Positions 41,192-52,665 of a stretch of 64,000 bases of DNA are shown here, one piece after another. The stretch's first letter is position 1. Each line of letters starts with the position of its first letter. The position numbers were made by a program, and so were the translations under genes. The notes under the pieces were generated by a model. The model worked only from the letters and a program-made list of their open reading frames with translations, was not told where the DNA came from and did no database searches. Origin of the DNA: Heliopora coerulea. Lineage: Eukaryota; Cnidaria; Anthozoa; Scleralcyonacea; Helioporidae. The DNA lies in assembly GCA_030142905.1 (NCBI GenBank), contig JASJOG010000157.1, positions 394,001 through 458,000 on the forward strand, written 5' to 3'.

Positions 41192-42332
41192 ATTTGCCAC
41201 ACAAGAATTTTACCAACATTTCAAATTTTCTGTGTTGAAATAAAATTTTTTAACAGACTGGTGTTTCTGCCACATCACAGGGACACAGGAGCTATTTACT
41301 ATTATAATAATAATTTGTTTTATAACCAAAACTCCTTTTAAGCTTGTATGACATGATGCATGTCTCTGATGTCTTTCAACATTGGGATAGATCAAACCAG
41401 TGACATAACCAGAGAATGTGTGATACCCAGATATGGGAAGCACACTAATTAGAGGGGCCAGGGGCATCCTCCCCTGGAAAATCTTTGTATTCTTGGGTCT
41501 TTGAAAGGGTATTTCCTGCATTTTGAGGGCACCATTGTTGTATTTTAGGCTGCAGTGTCAATATTGTCTGATTGACTTCAAATTTTTAGTGACTGATTCA
41601 GAAAATTTGTGTCAATGACTGCCTGATGAGAGGGAGGAAAGCCAGCTAGGTGACAAAAGCATGTATTTTTCAGTTGAATATACTATAGATGTTTTGGGAA
41701 ATGCCCATGTTCGAGCTGATGCCCAGGCCTGGGCCAAGTCTGACTGCACTGCTGAATCAAGAACATGGCCTAAGAGGCTGCAGCTCTGTCAGAAGCCCAT
41801 TCATGTCTATCCATAATGAAATGCCAGAAATATTGAATTACATATAAAATACTGTACTGTAAAGTAACAGCTGTTTGAATTACATCTAATGTCACACCTG
41901 GTTGGTTTCTGAGAATGGCTTATACCAGGGTTTACAGGGAGGAGGTAGACTACTGTTGAGACACCTGGTTTTTGGAGGATTGCACATGTAAGGTCTTTAG
42001 TTTTCATCCAGTTGTGGCCCACTTTAAGATTGGAGAGCTTGGATTTCAGGTAATTTGAAGGAACTGTTGATGTTTGTGGGTTCATGGCTGAGTTTATGGA
42101 TTCTTTAAATCATTGTGTGGTTAAAAGTACTAGTTGTTGTCCAAGATCTTTACAGTGTTTCAACTGAATGCACAGCATTTTAATCAACAATAGTCTGCTC
42201 TTTTCCTGTTTTTTGTATGTCCATTTTTACTACCAGTTGATGTTCCCTCTGTTCAATTGTTCCAGTGTGCATTTTGTTTTGCCTATAATCTATTATGTTT
42301 GTTGATTCTCAGTTGATTATTTGCACCATATA
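41192..42332. other. Intergenic stretch
   Basis: No supported gene. A fragment near 41400-41510 (GACATAACCAGAGAATGTGT, GGGGCCAGGGGCATCCTCCC) looks like a MITE end of the G/C-rich type seen elsewhere in the window. Confidence 0.4.
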
Positions 42333-43005
42333 CACAGGCAGTCAAAAAGAACTGCTCACCAACAGGGCTGATAGTGATATTAAATAACATTATCACAGAA
42401 CACCAAAACACTAAAGATAAGACTTGAAACTATAAATGAGGAAAAATTTAATAGTTTGTGGGCCCTCCTCTGGCCTTGATGACAGCTTTTCTTCTGCTAG
42501 ACATGCTGTCGATTAAATTAACTAAGAGTTTGCATGGAAATCCTTCCCAGGTAGCATTGACAGCTGTCCATAGTTCTTTCTCATTTATCAGTTGCTGTTT
42601 CTTCAAGATGTCACTGACACTTCTTTGACTGCAGCCCACTGCTCAAACAGCAATCTCTCTTTGTGAGTAGCCTTCCTCTGATAATGCAAGCACCTTCCCA
42701 TGATTTTCAAGACTTATCCTTGGTTTTGGACCCATAATCTTTGCACCTGGCCTGAGGTTCTCGCTGTACCAATTGTTCGAAGTGATGTTCTGCTAAATTC
42801 AGAAAAGACCACACCTTCCCTTGAAAACTGCTTAAAATGGCAACAAATCCTTATGAAAATTGGGGAATATGCCTGTGGGAAACATGTGGGAAATAAAGTG
42901 TTCTGGCATTGAGGTTAACTACAGTCTTTGGTGCTGGTTGTGAGCAATGGTAATCCTTCACTATTCAAAAAGTTGAGCTTGAGCAGTTCTTTTTGACTGC
43001 CTGTG
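42333..43005 (-). mobile_element. Internally deleted Tc1/mariner derivative
   Basis: The inverted ends CACAGGCAGTCAAAAAGAAC and GTTCTTTTTGACTGCCTGTG are flanked by TA; the element is 673 bp. The minus strand encodes transposase pieces only: GPKPRISLENHGKVLALSEE and SQREIA (helix-turn-helix region), VGCSQRSVSDILKK, then directly NEKELWTAVNATWEGFP and LIDSMSSRRKAVIKARGG (extreme C-terminus). The catalytic DDE core is absent. The ends differ from those of the Tc1 element at 39543, so it belongs to another subfamily. Confidence 0.88.
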
Positions 43006-44914
43006 TACAACATTGTTTTGATGCTTTAGTAGGATGGGGTCTATGGATTTGGTAAGGAGTTTGCAGATTGTTGAATGATGTAGTTGTGGGAACCTGTACC
43101 ATGAATGTCATGGTTTTGCTGTGTTCTGCAGTTTTGGGAGTTGTAATTTCAAGTCTGGATCATTGCTGCCCTGAAATGGGATGATGCAGACAGCTTTTAT
43201 GACATGTTATTGCACAATTAACAAACTTGGTATGTTCCTTGTTGTACATAGGTACTGGTAACGTCAAACACTTCAACTGGATATTACAGCAAATACTTAC
43301 AGTAGCTTGTCAAGACAATTTTGTCACTTCACATCCAGTTGTGAGGTCATATTCTCATTATGAGAACCTCTAAGTAAAGTATTCCCCGGTTGAAGCATTT
43401 CATAAGTCATAGTGGAAGGGAATGCTATCATCCAAGTAATTATATTGTAGAATTGTAGGGCCGCCTCTAAATCATTTAGTCCAAAAAAATTAAGCTCTGT
43501 TAACCTGAAAATTAAAATAGCTTACAACTTTGATGAAACAATGAAGTTAACACTCTAAAGTCATTGCAAGTTTGTGCACTCTGGATGCTTTGCAGATTTC
43601 CTTTGTGATTTGGCTGACAAAACAATCTTGGCCTACTGGAAAGGTTAATAGTCAATAACTGACCTTGAGATGGGGATAATAAAAAGTGTTGTTACTGCAT
43701 TTAAAATAATAAAAGAATTTTATAAATTTTATTATGATACTTGGTCCCTCTCAAATGTCTTTTATTTCTGTGGCCAATGCATCTTTGATTAAGATTTTGC
43801 TCAATTTGTGCTTTGCCTCTCTGCGTTGCTTCGGAGGTTGATTTTATTATCATTTGTTGGGAATGCCTCGTGCACTGCTGCCAACACAATGTAGTTGTCA
43901 CAATTTTCTTAGATAATACACTGCACTCACTTCGATAGGCCAGAACCGTTTGTATTATAATTGAATGTTCTTGCGTAATGTTCCTTATCACTTGTTACAT
44001 TTGAGTTATGATTAAACCGACAATTTATCACATTGGTACATGTAGGCCAGAAGTGAAAAAACATCTGTTGAAAATATAAGGGGAAAAGCTCAGCAGCTTT
44101 TCATGTTGAACGTAATTATGAAGTTACTAATCAGGTATTTAAAATCTTCAAAAGAGCAACAGTGTTGTTAGCTGGGACAACAAATCCGGGCATTTTATTT
44201 AAGAAATGACGTAAGAAAAGGAATACGTTTTAGAATACGTATTACGTATTAATTAAATACGTTTTACTTTTTTATTCTTTTAAGTGTTTGTTTGATATAT
44301 TCTAATTCTTGTTTTAAACGATGAATAAGATATTCCAATAATTAAATGCCAAATTAAGCAATGTAAGTTTTACCGATATTTTCGTTGAATATATATGGAT
44401 TTGCTTGTATAATACTAATTGATTTTTTTCCCTTAGTGATTTGTAGTTTTGTAATCTGTACTTAATAGACACGCCCTATTGGGAGATGAACTGCTTTGTA
44501 AATATTTTATTCTATATTCGTGAAATAGGGTGGTGGGTAAATAGTTAAATTCATAACAATGATAAATATTACTGGTAATAATAATGAAAAAAAAGCTTCC
44601 ATGAAGCTCACTCCAGCAAAGGCTCTTCGTTCGAAACGTCACTTTCTTGTCAAGTAAGTTTTGGGAGTTTCCTGAACTATTGGGCTTTCTACGTTTTTGA
44701 GTTACCTTGTCCCGTGGCTTGAACTCTATCCTGGCGGCTTTTCAGTATTTTAATCAATCATAGGCTAGATGATATTACTCGTCAATGGGAGAGCTGCAGT
44801 CACAATAGGGCTAAAAGCTATCCCACAAACTCTTTCATGACATTGGTGATCTTTTGGTTAAAGAAGTGCCTTTATTTAAATTGAATAGTTCAATCAGCTA
44901 GCTAAGCAGTTCTA
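43006..44914. other. Intergenic region upstream of the kinase gene
   Basis: No supported gene. Near 44580-44650 there is a CTCTTCGTTCGAAACGTCAC motif and a GAAGCTCACTCCAGCAAAGG block of the kind found at Penelope termini, but no RT. Any 5' exon of the kinase gene could lie here; I could not identify one. Confidence 0.4.
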
Positions 44915-45075
44915 CCTAGAGGTCCAGTAAGTGCCACCCTTCATGGGTTCAGTGTTACTACACGGGGAAACCTGAGTACCCATAGAAAACCTGCGATACT
45001 TGGTGGAGTCAAACTGGACAATTTTACTCGTCTTTGAGGAGGACGACCATCAGGAAAGACTAAAATGAGGGGTCG
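44915..45075 (-). repeat. tRNA-derived SINE body, copy A3
   Basis: GTTCTACCTAGAGGTCCAG, TTCAGTGTTACTACACGGGG, AAACCTGCGATACTTGGTGG and AGTCAAACTGGACAATTTTA match the other copies. The tRNA head is lost. It lies about 240 bases before the kinase ORF. Confidence 0.65.
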
Positions 45076-45314
45076 TGCTAACCTTTCATGTGAAAATTAG
45101 ATTTGATCTAAATCCAAACAATGGCTCATTTTTATGGGAATAGTTTAACCCCTACAGGTCTCTTTCTAGAGCAATCGAATAAGAACAAAGGGAAATGGCT
45201 CAGAGGTCTCAAATCTTATGCACGATAGGGTCAAATGCAAGACCTTACTGGGCTAACAATCTATATGACGTATAATGAGCTTGAGACGTCCGGTTCATAT
45301 CTAACCTATGCCGT

Positions 45315-46251
45315 ATGTTTTATAGAAATATTGATGCTGGCCATTTTTTATACATGATGGAACAAATGGAGAAATTTAAAAAGTATAGAGAAAAGTTAAA
45401 GTTGCTTAAATCAAAAACTGACGTTGAAATTGTAGGACCTGTAAAAACGTCATTCGCTACTGATGATTTTATGATCGGCCAAGGAAGCTTCGGTACTACC
45501 GTTTTTCTTGGGTTGGATGATAATGACAATCCTGTAGCCGTCAAACGTATCTTAACTCAAACAGCTGCATGTTTAGTAAAAGTCGAAAAGGAGGCGAAAC
45601 TCTTGGACTTACTGCAACTAAATAGATCAAAACATATTGTCAGTTATCGGCACTTCGAAAGTGGGAATCCTTTCTCGTATCTCATTCTTGACCTTTGTGA
45701 GGAAGACTTAGCAGATTTTGTGATGAGTAATAGCAAAGATTATCTTCAACGTCAGGGTCCAGTTATCATCAAAGAAATTTTGACTGGATTACGTGCATTG
45801 CACTCTGGAGCAAAAAAAATTCTTCATATGGATTTAAAACCTGAGAATATCCTTGTTGACTGTGATGGTCACATGCGTCTGGCTGACTTTGGACTCAGTC
45901 GAATATTAGACAGAGATCAGACAAGTCTTCAGACGGGTAGCAAGGGAACACCAGGATGGATGGCGGCTGAATCTCTCCCGAAACAAGGAGAAAAGCCACG
46001 GTTCAAGAGAAAGTCAGATATTCAAGTCGTTGGCATGATCAGCTTTTATGTTCTTACGCAAGGTTTACATCCATTTGGGGATGTCAATCATCGCACTGCT
46101 AATATTCACGATGGTAAACCGGTTGATTTAAAGGAATATTTGAACAATTCCGCTGCGAGAGAATTCATATCTTGGCTGATTCAGCATGACCCAAAAGACA
46201 GACCATATGTGGAAGATGCACTTGAACATCCTTATGTGAAGTGGAACCCGG
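45315..46251 (+). CDS. Kinase exon (IRE1/RNase L-like)
   Basis: The glycine loop GQGSFGTTV is at residues 55-63, VAVK lysine at 77, ILHMDLKPENIL at 169-180 and LADFGLS at 189-195. GTPGWMAAESL takes the place of the APE segment and KSDIQVVGMISFYVLTQGLH follows. That last string and the GW-MAAE pattern are hallmarks of the IRE1/RNase L group. The HRD arginine is methionine (HMD); the catalytic Asp, Asn, DFG and Lys are kept, so phosphotransfer is plausible. The N-terminal 45 residues are Lys-rich and may be coiled coil. An acceptor-like TTTATAG at 45319-45325 suggests this could be an internal exon. Confidence 0.9.
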
Positions 46252-46561
46252 GTACTAACATTTCGCTATTAACATAGTATTAAATAAAATGCGTTGTACT
46301 GTAAGTACGTAAACTTAGTCGACGTTTAGTTTTAAAAATTACTACAAGTTATTAAACAGAGATGGAGGTAGAGGCAGAGGCAAGGACACAGACTGGGAAA
46401 GAGACAGGAACAAAACTTGTGACATGAACAGGAGCAGAGGGAGAGAGGGAGAGGGAAAGGGAAAAGGAAAGCGAGAGAGAGAGGGAGGGACGGAGGGAGA
46501 GAGGGGGAGAGAGGGGGAGAGGGGGAAAGAGGGAGAGGGAGAGAGAGAGAGAGAGAAAGAG

Positions 46562-46594
<33 letters not shown>

Positions 46595-49297
46595 GAAGAG
46601 AGAGAAGAGAGAAAGACAAAGCTTTATTTAACTGCGGTGTTACATTAGTTTACTAATTGCTTTACATGAAAGCCGTATAAATGACTGTATTAAGTGATTA
46701 ACGTTGTAAATTACGTTATATTTTAATATATATACATATATATATTAATATATAACATAAAAACATATATGAAATATTATTACTATATCAATTATTGTTA
46801 CTATATTAAATACTAAGTATTATTACTATATTAAAATATTGATAAATCAAAGGTGACACCAACCATGGTTTACTGTTTTATGATTCCTAACAGAACTAAA
46901 ACGCGTCCAAGAAAATGATCGTTTAGCCGAACTGAATAGATCAGATGTCTCCGAAGCAGACCCAAGAACTCCAAGAAACCAGAATGATAAAGTAAGAATG
47001 CGGCTGATAAAAGTTGTAGTGGAATAAAATTGTTTGAGCAGTTTTTATATGTAGGTTGTAGGTTAACTACCAGTAGCTAATGTTACGTTTTTGCGAGGCC
47101 GCACCCACGTGATACGATTGTTGCAATGGGGTTGTTCGTTTTGACGTATCTGATTACTTCACTAGAGTTTCCTCAACGTATTGCTACATTGGTGAGCGAA
47201 TCAAAATTAGCAATTCCGTCCTTTAGACAAGATATCATACTTCAGGACGAATACACACACATAAGACAATCGTATTGTCCAAATGATGCCAAAGTGGACT
47301 ACTCTAGGCTATTCTTACGGCATATCCGACGTATAAAAAGTTGAAGTAAAATACTAAAATTCAAACGAAAGTGTTAGCCTAGCCACAACCGTAAAAGAGG
47401 CGAGGAAAACACAGATGATAAAAAAATGTAAAACTTAATAAAAGGGAAGTTGAAATCCAACCAACATTAACTGGACGTGAACCCTGAGTTCTCGCTGGAA
47501 TGGCCATCGCACTAGCCACCGTAAACTGCACAATCTAACCAAGCAGAATTATTTTTCGAGCGGAAAGCTACTTATCATGCTCCACACCCTAGCAAATATA
47601 CCTTACTAGTAGGCTTAGGAAGCATTTATGGCTATCCTTACGTCGCCATAACGTTCGTTAAAGCGTTATAACTATTTCGAAGAGAATTGTCTTATCTTGT
47701 TAAAGCCACTTCATTATTCTTTCACCGTAGACAATATGGGAACCAAAGACTGATGAAATTAAAACTGTGATTGGGAGTCGCATACCTGGTCGAACCATTC
47801 TTGATCGCTTACGTCTTCAATTTAAAAATGAAAAACGACCTGGTGGAGGTGGAATAACGTCCTCTAAAAGAAAATCAGCTCCCGCAAGGTTTCGTGATTC
47901 TGAAGGTGCGTGTACTACAACAGAAAAATCAGTGTGGTTAAACCTTGCGTTTGTGTCAAATCCCAAACCTGAAACCTTCACGTAACAAGAATCATGCTCT
48001 TGTTGACGTTCGCTGCTTCGTGTGCAGTTTTGTGTGTAGCATCAACGTAAAAAGCTCTTTTCATTCTTTCTCATTAATTTATTTGATATAAAAACTGGTG
48101 TATTTTTCTGTTTGAAGCCTTACAAGTACAGAACAGTGCCGTTGAATAGTTTTAGTCATAAGACAGGTGATACAGACATTTAGCGATGTGTGTCTAGAAA
48201 TACGGTTTTAGTTTGAATAGACTATAAGGAGTTCTCCAGAGGAAAATTTCAACATATCCTTGGTACGGTCAAAAAGATAACTTTGTGTGAGCTGTGTTGA
48301 ATCTAACGCACAAAACATTTCAGGTATTGACAGTATACGGCAAAAAGAGCCTGACGCTGTCCACTTGCATAAACACTAAGCTTAATTCTTCCCAGAAATT
48401 GCGTTAACGTATTTTTTAACTCCACTGATGTCTCTTAAACGGCCGCAAATTATGCCTGCTCTAAAACTAAAAATTTATCCCCCTTAATTTAATTTAGTTA
48501 ACTTTATTTTACGAGGGTAACTGATAATTGTTCTTACAAACTGAAAAACTACTGGCCCTCAAATTACACTACTATAGAGTAATATAAAAATATTAAGAGC
48601 CTAATATTCACATGGCCATAAATTACTTGAAATTTTTTTTTCTTTCATAACAGTTCCCTCACAGGTCCTACAGAAAACAAATATTGTTCGCCCTTCCATA
48701 ATGTTATACAGTCATAAAACCGAGGAAAATGTATTACTTAAAGTCTACCTAGCTGACATCACATCGCACACTTGTGACGTTATGGTAAATTTTGTGAATG
48801 GTGATTTACAACTGATTGGTCGTTTGGCATCAATGATTCTGGCCAAGGGAGGTCAGGAGATCCAACACGATTGCGACAAACGCCGAAAAAGTAATGGGCC
48901 TTTGAAACCTGGAGAGTGTTTCGTTGGAGTTCCAGGAAAGCTACCTTTTAAGTGTATCATTCACACTTCAAGACCGCGTTGGCACAGCGGTGACCAAGAT
49001 AGACAGAAGAAAGAATTAGAATTGGCATGTGAAAACATCTTTAAAAGTGCAAGGGATAGGAAAACAATTGCATTTACCGCCGTTGGTTGGTCAGTCGATG
49101 CATATCTTTGTGCTAACGTGATGGGAGAAGCTGCATTAAAATTTAGCGCCACGACCAGTAGCAAACATGCTTTACAAGAAATTCACTTTGTTGACAAAGA
49201 TCAAGTAACTGCGGCAGCCTTCGTAAACGAAATTATGAAAATGTTTAAATTGAAAGCGACATATGACGAGACTTACATACAACCAGAAGCAAAGTAA
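45315..49297 (+). CDS. IRE1/RNase L-like kinase joined to a macro domain (four-exon model)
   Basis: Exons 45315-46251, 46894-46991, 47731-47905 and 48654-49297 join with junction phases 1,0,1 into 1854 nt (617 aa) without a stop. Residues 50-310 are a protein kinase domain of the IRE1/RNase L type. Residues 313-419 form a basic linker; 420-617 are a macro domain. No KEN ribonuclease domain is present, unlike true IRE1. The second exon has no ATG and is open in only one frame, which demands an upstream exon ending in phase 1. The kinase exon offers such a donor (CCGG before GTACTA) just after the domain end. Against the fusion, the kinase ORF continues 8 codons to its own stop (46275) and an AATAAA follows at about 46285. 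Alternative termination or two separate genes remain possible. The true 5' start may also be upstream. Confidence 0.6.
46425..46620. repeat. GA-rich microsatellite
   Basis: Purine tract of GAGAGG, GGGAGA and GAAAGA units about 190 bp long, followed near 46720-46760 by an AT dinucleotide tract. Any ORF across it is an artefact. In intron 1 of the kinase-macro model. Confidence 0.9.
46894..46991 (+). CDS. Linker exon of the kinase-macro gene
   Basis: 98 nt from acceptor CCTAACAG to donor GTAAGA; 2 nt complete a split codon, then 32 codons beginning LKRVQENDRLAELNRS. Charged, no domain. Phase 0 out matches the next exon. Confidence 0.6.
47731..47905 (+). CDS. Linker exon 2 of the kinase-macro gene
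   Basis: 175 nt from acceptor CACCGTAG to donor GTGCGT. Encodes WEPKTDEIKTVIGSRIPGRT, then a basic GPxxG/Lys-rich stretch (NEKRPGGGGITSSKRKSAP). Phase 0 in, phase 1 out, matching the macro exon. Confidence 0.65.
48654..49297 (+). CDS. Macro domain exon
   Basis: From acceptor CATAACAG, 2 nt then codons to the TAA at 49295. Macro-domain pattern: VYLADITSHTCDVMVNFVNG, DLQLIG (where the usual GG is GR), AKGGQEIQHDCD, GPLKPGE, GKLPFKCIIHTSRPRW, IAFTAVGW and EIHFVDKDQ. The family binds ADP-ribose or removes it from proteins; the closest feel is the PARP9/14-type macro domains. The loss of one loop glycine leaves hydrolase activity doubtful. Confidence 0.88.
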
Positions 49298-51196
49298 AAT
49301 TCCATCTAAAACACTCTTTGCAGCCTTCTGCGATGGTGAGGATATTAAACAGGTGGTAGGAAGACTTTAAAAGTACGATTTACGCGATACGATTGTAGCA
49401 CACGGCTCCTTTCCCTGGCGTATGCGATTAAGTCTTAACAACACCATTCCTGCGTACGATTTGTTCGCAATGTTGCAACACTTCCCGCCGACACTTGTGA
49501 CTGAATTGTATACGTGAGAAAGATCACTTGCAACAATCGCACCGTGCTAATCAGCGCTTAAAGCATATGACTCGAAAGTTAAGTTTGGTTTATTTGAAGG
49601 AATATTTGAGTTGATAATTAGATGTGTTTACAGCTCTTCCATACCTCTTCTGAGAGTCCACAATAGGTTTTTCGGGACGAGGGTTAGCATTTATTTTGGT
49701 AACGAGAAACGAGATGTAAGGGAAAATAATGGATGAGATCCGGGATTTGAGAAAGCCGTAGGACGCGAAATTAACAAATATTATACATTCAAACTTCATT
49801 CTTGTTTCTTATTGGTCGACTTCACCAGTTGATTCTCAATGTCCGGTGTTACAGGAAATTTGTCCCCCTATAATTTTTATGCATAAATAGCTCATTTTGA
49901 GCTACCTCTGTCTGTTAACTTTGATAAAACATTAATGTTTTATTAATCAATGCTTTATCCGCATTTACAAATGTTGATCAAATATTCATTTCTTTTGAAT
50001 TTTCTTCATGAATTATTAATGAATTTGATAATTATTATTATTAGCAGTAGTGTTAGTATTATTAGTTTACTGTAATTATAATTACTAATACTGAACATTG
50101 GGCCAACTTAAACCTTTGAAATTAATTACATGTAATGGAACAAGTAGTACAATACTACTGTTCAACATACTCAGAATCCTTGCAATGTCACTGCCTGATG
50201 TCACTGACAAATATCCGCAAAATGCAGAGACATGTAAAAATGTAGAACATATTCCCAAAGTGTTTGACGTCAAATAAAATTTACCGTAAGAGACTGAGTT
50301 TCCATCTTCTTACAGTCAAAATGCAAGTTGCCATTTCATTCATACCATTTATAAGTGGTTTATTGACAACTAAAAACCTCATTTTTGCATCAAGTTGGGT
50401 TCTAGGTCACCAGCAGGGGGGGAAAGCCAAAATGTAAAAATGTTCCAAGCTTTGAATTGGCACGGTTTGGCGGGAAATTGATCTGGATAAACAATTGATC
50501 CATTGGACAAATGAAATAACAAAACAGTTTAACTGTGGAATATTTCTATAGGATCATTTCTATCGTTTTGGCTCTTCCTTGATACATGCTTATGATGATG
50601 TCATAAGCTTGCCTGATGTCATCCTCCCCCCCCCCCCCACCTTCTTTGCTGATAAAAACTAACAGCTCCTAAACTGAGTATACATTAAGAATTGGCTATG
50701 CTGTGCAAAGATTACAAAAACAAAAAAATGTTTGAGAAAGAGTTCCGTTAGGCCAGACCAAGTTGATTATGTGTCACTAGCATTTGTCCAACTCATCATG
50801 TTGTAAAGGAAATAAAACAAAAAATTACCTAAAACTCATGATTATTTTGGTCATGAGAGTAGAAAAAGCTAGCTTATCTCACCGAGGTAAAATCACTGAG
50901 TGGTGATAAACTGACACATGTTCTGCTTTGATACAGTGACAGATTTTATACCTAAACTATCTGAACAAAACATAATTAGACAGAAATTGCTGTAAAATCA
51001 GTATTCTCTATTCAGGATGGATGCTTTTGAAAGCAAGGGCCAAAGAAGGATAGAGATTTTTTGGTTTAGTTTTTTTCCAATCAAACAGCCAAACCAACTA
51101 TTCAAATTTAGGAAAGAATATATGCTGATCAAAATTGACTTGCTCTGGCCTATTAATTAAAAATAGCTCTTCAGTACATAAATGGGCTGAAACAGA
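49298..51196. other. Intergenic stretch
   Basis: No supported gene. AT-rich with ATTATTATTA tracts near 50025-50080 and a poly-C tract at about 50627-50638. The 3' end of the Harbinger element probably lies in its right part, but I could not fix a terminal repeat. Confidence 0.4.
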
Positions 51197-52508
51197 TCAG
51201 GATGAGGTTAATTGGTTTGGAAAGTGTTCCTTAATGTAGGCAGTTATAACATTTCTGACATGCTCTCCTTCTGCAGAATTGTATGAAAAAATTCTGTCTG
51301 GAGCAATGTTTGGTTGCACTTGCTTGTCATACTCCATTTGTCTTTGTAGGTGATCATCATCCAGCTTAATGTTATTGCTTTCACAAAAGTTATGAAGAAC
51401 AAAACATGCATAAATAATTTGTGAAACATTTTCCAACTTCATATCAATTGGCCTATTTCGGATCTGCCATCTTCCTTTCAAGCAGCCATAGGCAAATTCT
51501 ATCTGGTTTCTTGATGCTCTTAGTAAATTGTTAAACAATACTTGCTCATTTGTTGTGCAAGTTGTAAACTCCTTTATACAGTGAGGTAGTAAGCTATAAG
51601 CAGGATCTCCAAGTAGCAAAACTGGAACCTTGTCAAAACCTGGAAGACGTGATCTGTACAATACAGGAAGTGTACCATTTCTAAACATGCAATTAATACG
51701 CGAGTTGCTGAATACTTTAGCATCACGCACACTCCCTGGCCACCTGCAATCTACATCAATAAACTTCCCCTCGTAGTCACAGATTCCCTGCACGTTGAGA
51801 GTACTTCATTTTGTACGAAAAAAAATCATGAGAATTTTCTAAAGGCTGTTGAATAGGCATGGGTGTCCCATCTACACACCCAAATGTTTGGGGGAAACCA
51901 TGTTTAGATTCAAACTTTATAACAAGCTCTCTCATTTCTTCCTCGGCCTTGGGCAATCTAATATACTTTGGACCAAGAATTAAGCTCAAAGCTTGGCAGA
52001 CTTGGTTAACACTCACTGAAACTGTAGATGTGGCAATCCCAAAGGCATTAGCTGTCATACTCAAAGATCCCATATCTTTTAGACAATACAGAGTCAAAGC
52101 TAGCTTTTATTCGGCCGAAATGGCAGTTCTGTTTGATGATTTTGGATCTGGGGATATGTAAGGCCTCCGTTCCTCCAACAGCTTCATAAACAGCGGCCTA
52201 GTCATTCGCAGATTTGCAGACCATTCCTCCTCCATGAGGTGACCCTGCCACAAGTTTATCCACCATCGACCTGTCCTCCCTTGTTTCTTCCAATAAGCAC
52301 GAGCCTTTCGTAGGCCAGTACGCCTTCGTTTGGCACGGCAGATAAATTCATTTTGTGTCACTGAACATTGAGCGACCAGCATTTCCTGTTGATTTTGGAA
52401 TTGTAAAAGCAGCGCCATGAAAATGTCAGCAGCTATTGACAAAACTGCAGCCAAACTTGAAAGTAAAACTAGATGTTTACCACCATAGTTAATAGAAAGA
52501 GGAGACAT
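51197..52508 (-). pseudogene. PIF/Harbinger (HARBI1-like) transposase, one nonsense codon and one frameshift
   Basis: Minus strand from MSPLSINYGG (52506-52508) to a stop at 51197. It is colinear with HARBI1-type transposases: an N-terminal basic region, WSANLRMTRPLFMKLLEERR, a TLYCLKDMGSLSMTANAFGI helix-turn-helix, TFGCVDGTPMPI (first Asp), LLLGDPAYSLLP (second Asp) and RNQIEFAYGCLKGRW (Glu). The catalytic residues are all present. A TAA interrupts after RTAISAE (about 52107), and a short frameshift separates FFSYKMKYS from VQGICDYEG (about 51785). Otherwise the reading is clean, so inactivation is recent. It diverges from the C2H2 gene at 52666. Confidence 0.9.
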
Positions 52509-52665
52509 GGTTTGGAAGGTCGGCAAACTTCAGAGACCCACGTGACCTTTTCGGATACGATGTTGAAGCGGTACATCACGTGACAACGAAGGTGCACAAA
52601 AGTGATATTTACAACAAAGGTTTAATAGGAGCGAGAAGGACAAACAGTGAGTTTTTGAATAATTC

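Noticed and set aside
44590..44640. Hammerhead ribozyme at GTTCGAAACGTCAC
   Set aside because: The 3' half matches but the 5' core and stem I are not recognisable.
46332..46648. ORFs on both strands across the GA tract
   Set aside because: They are translations of a purine microsatellite (Leu/Ser on one strand, Arg/Glu on the other).
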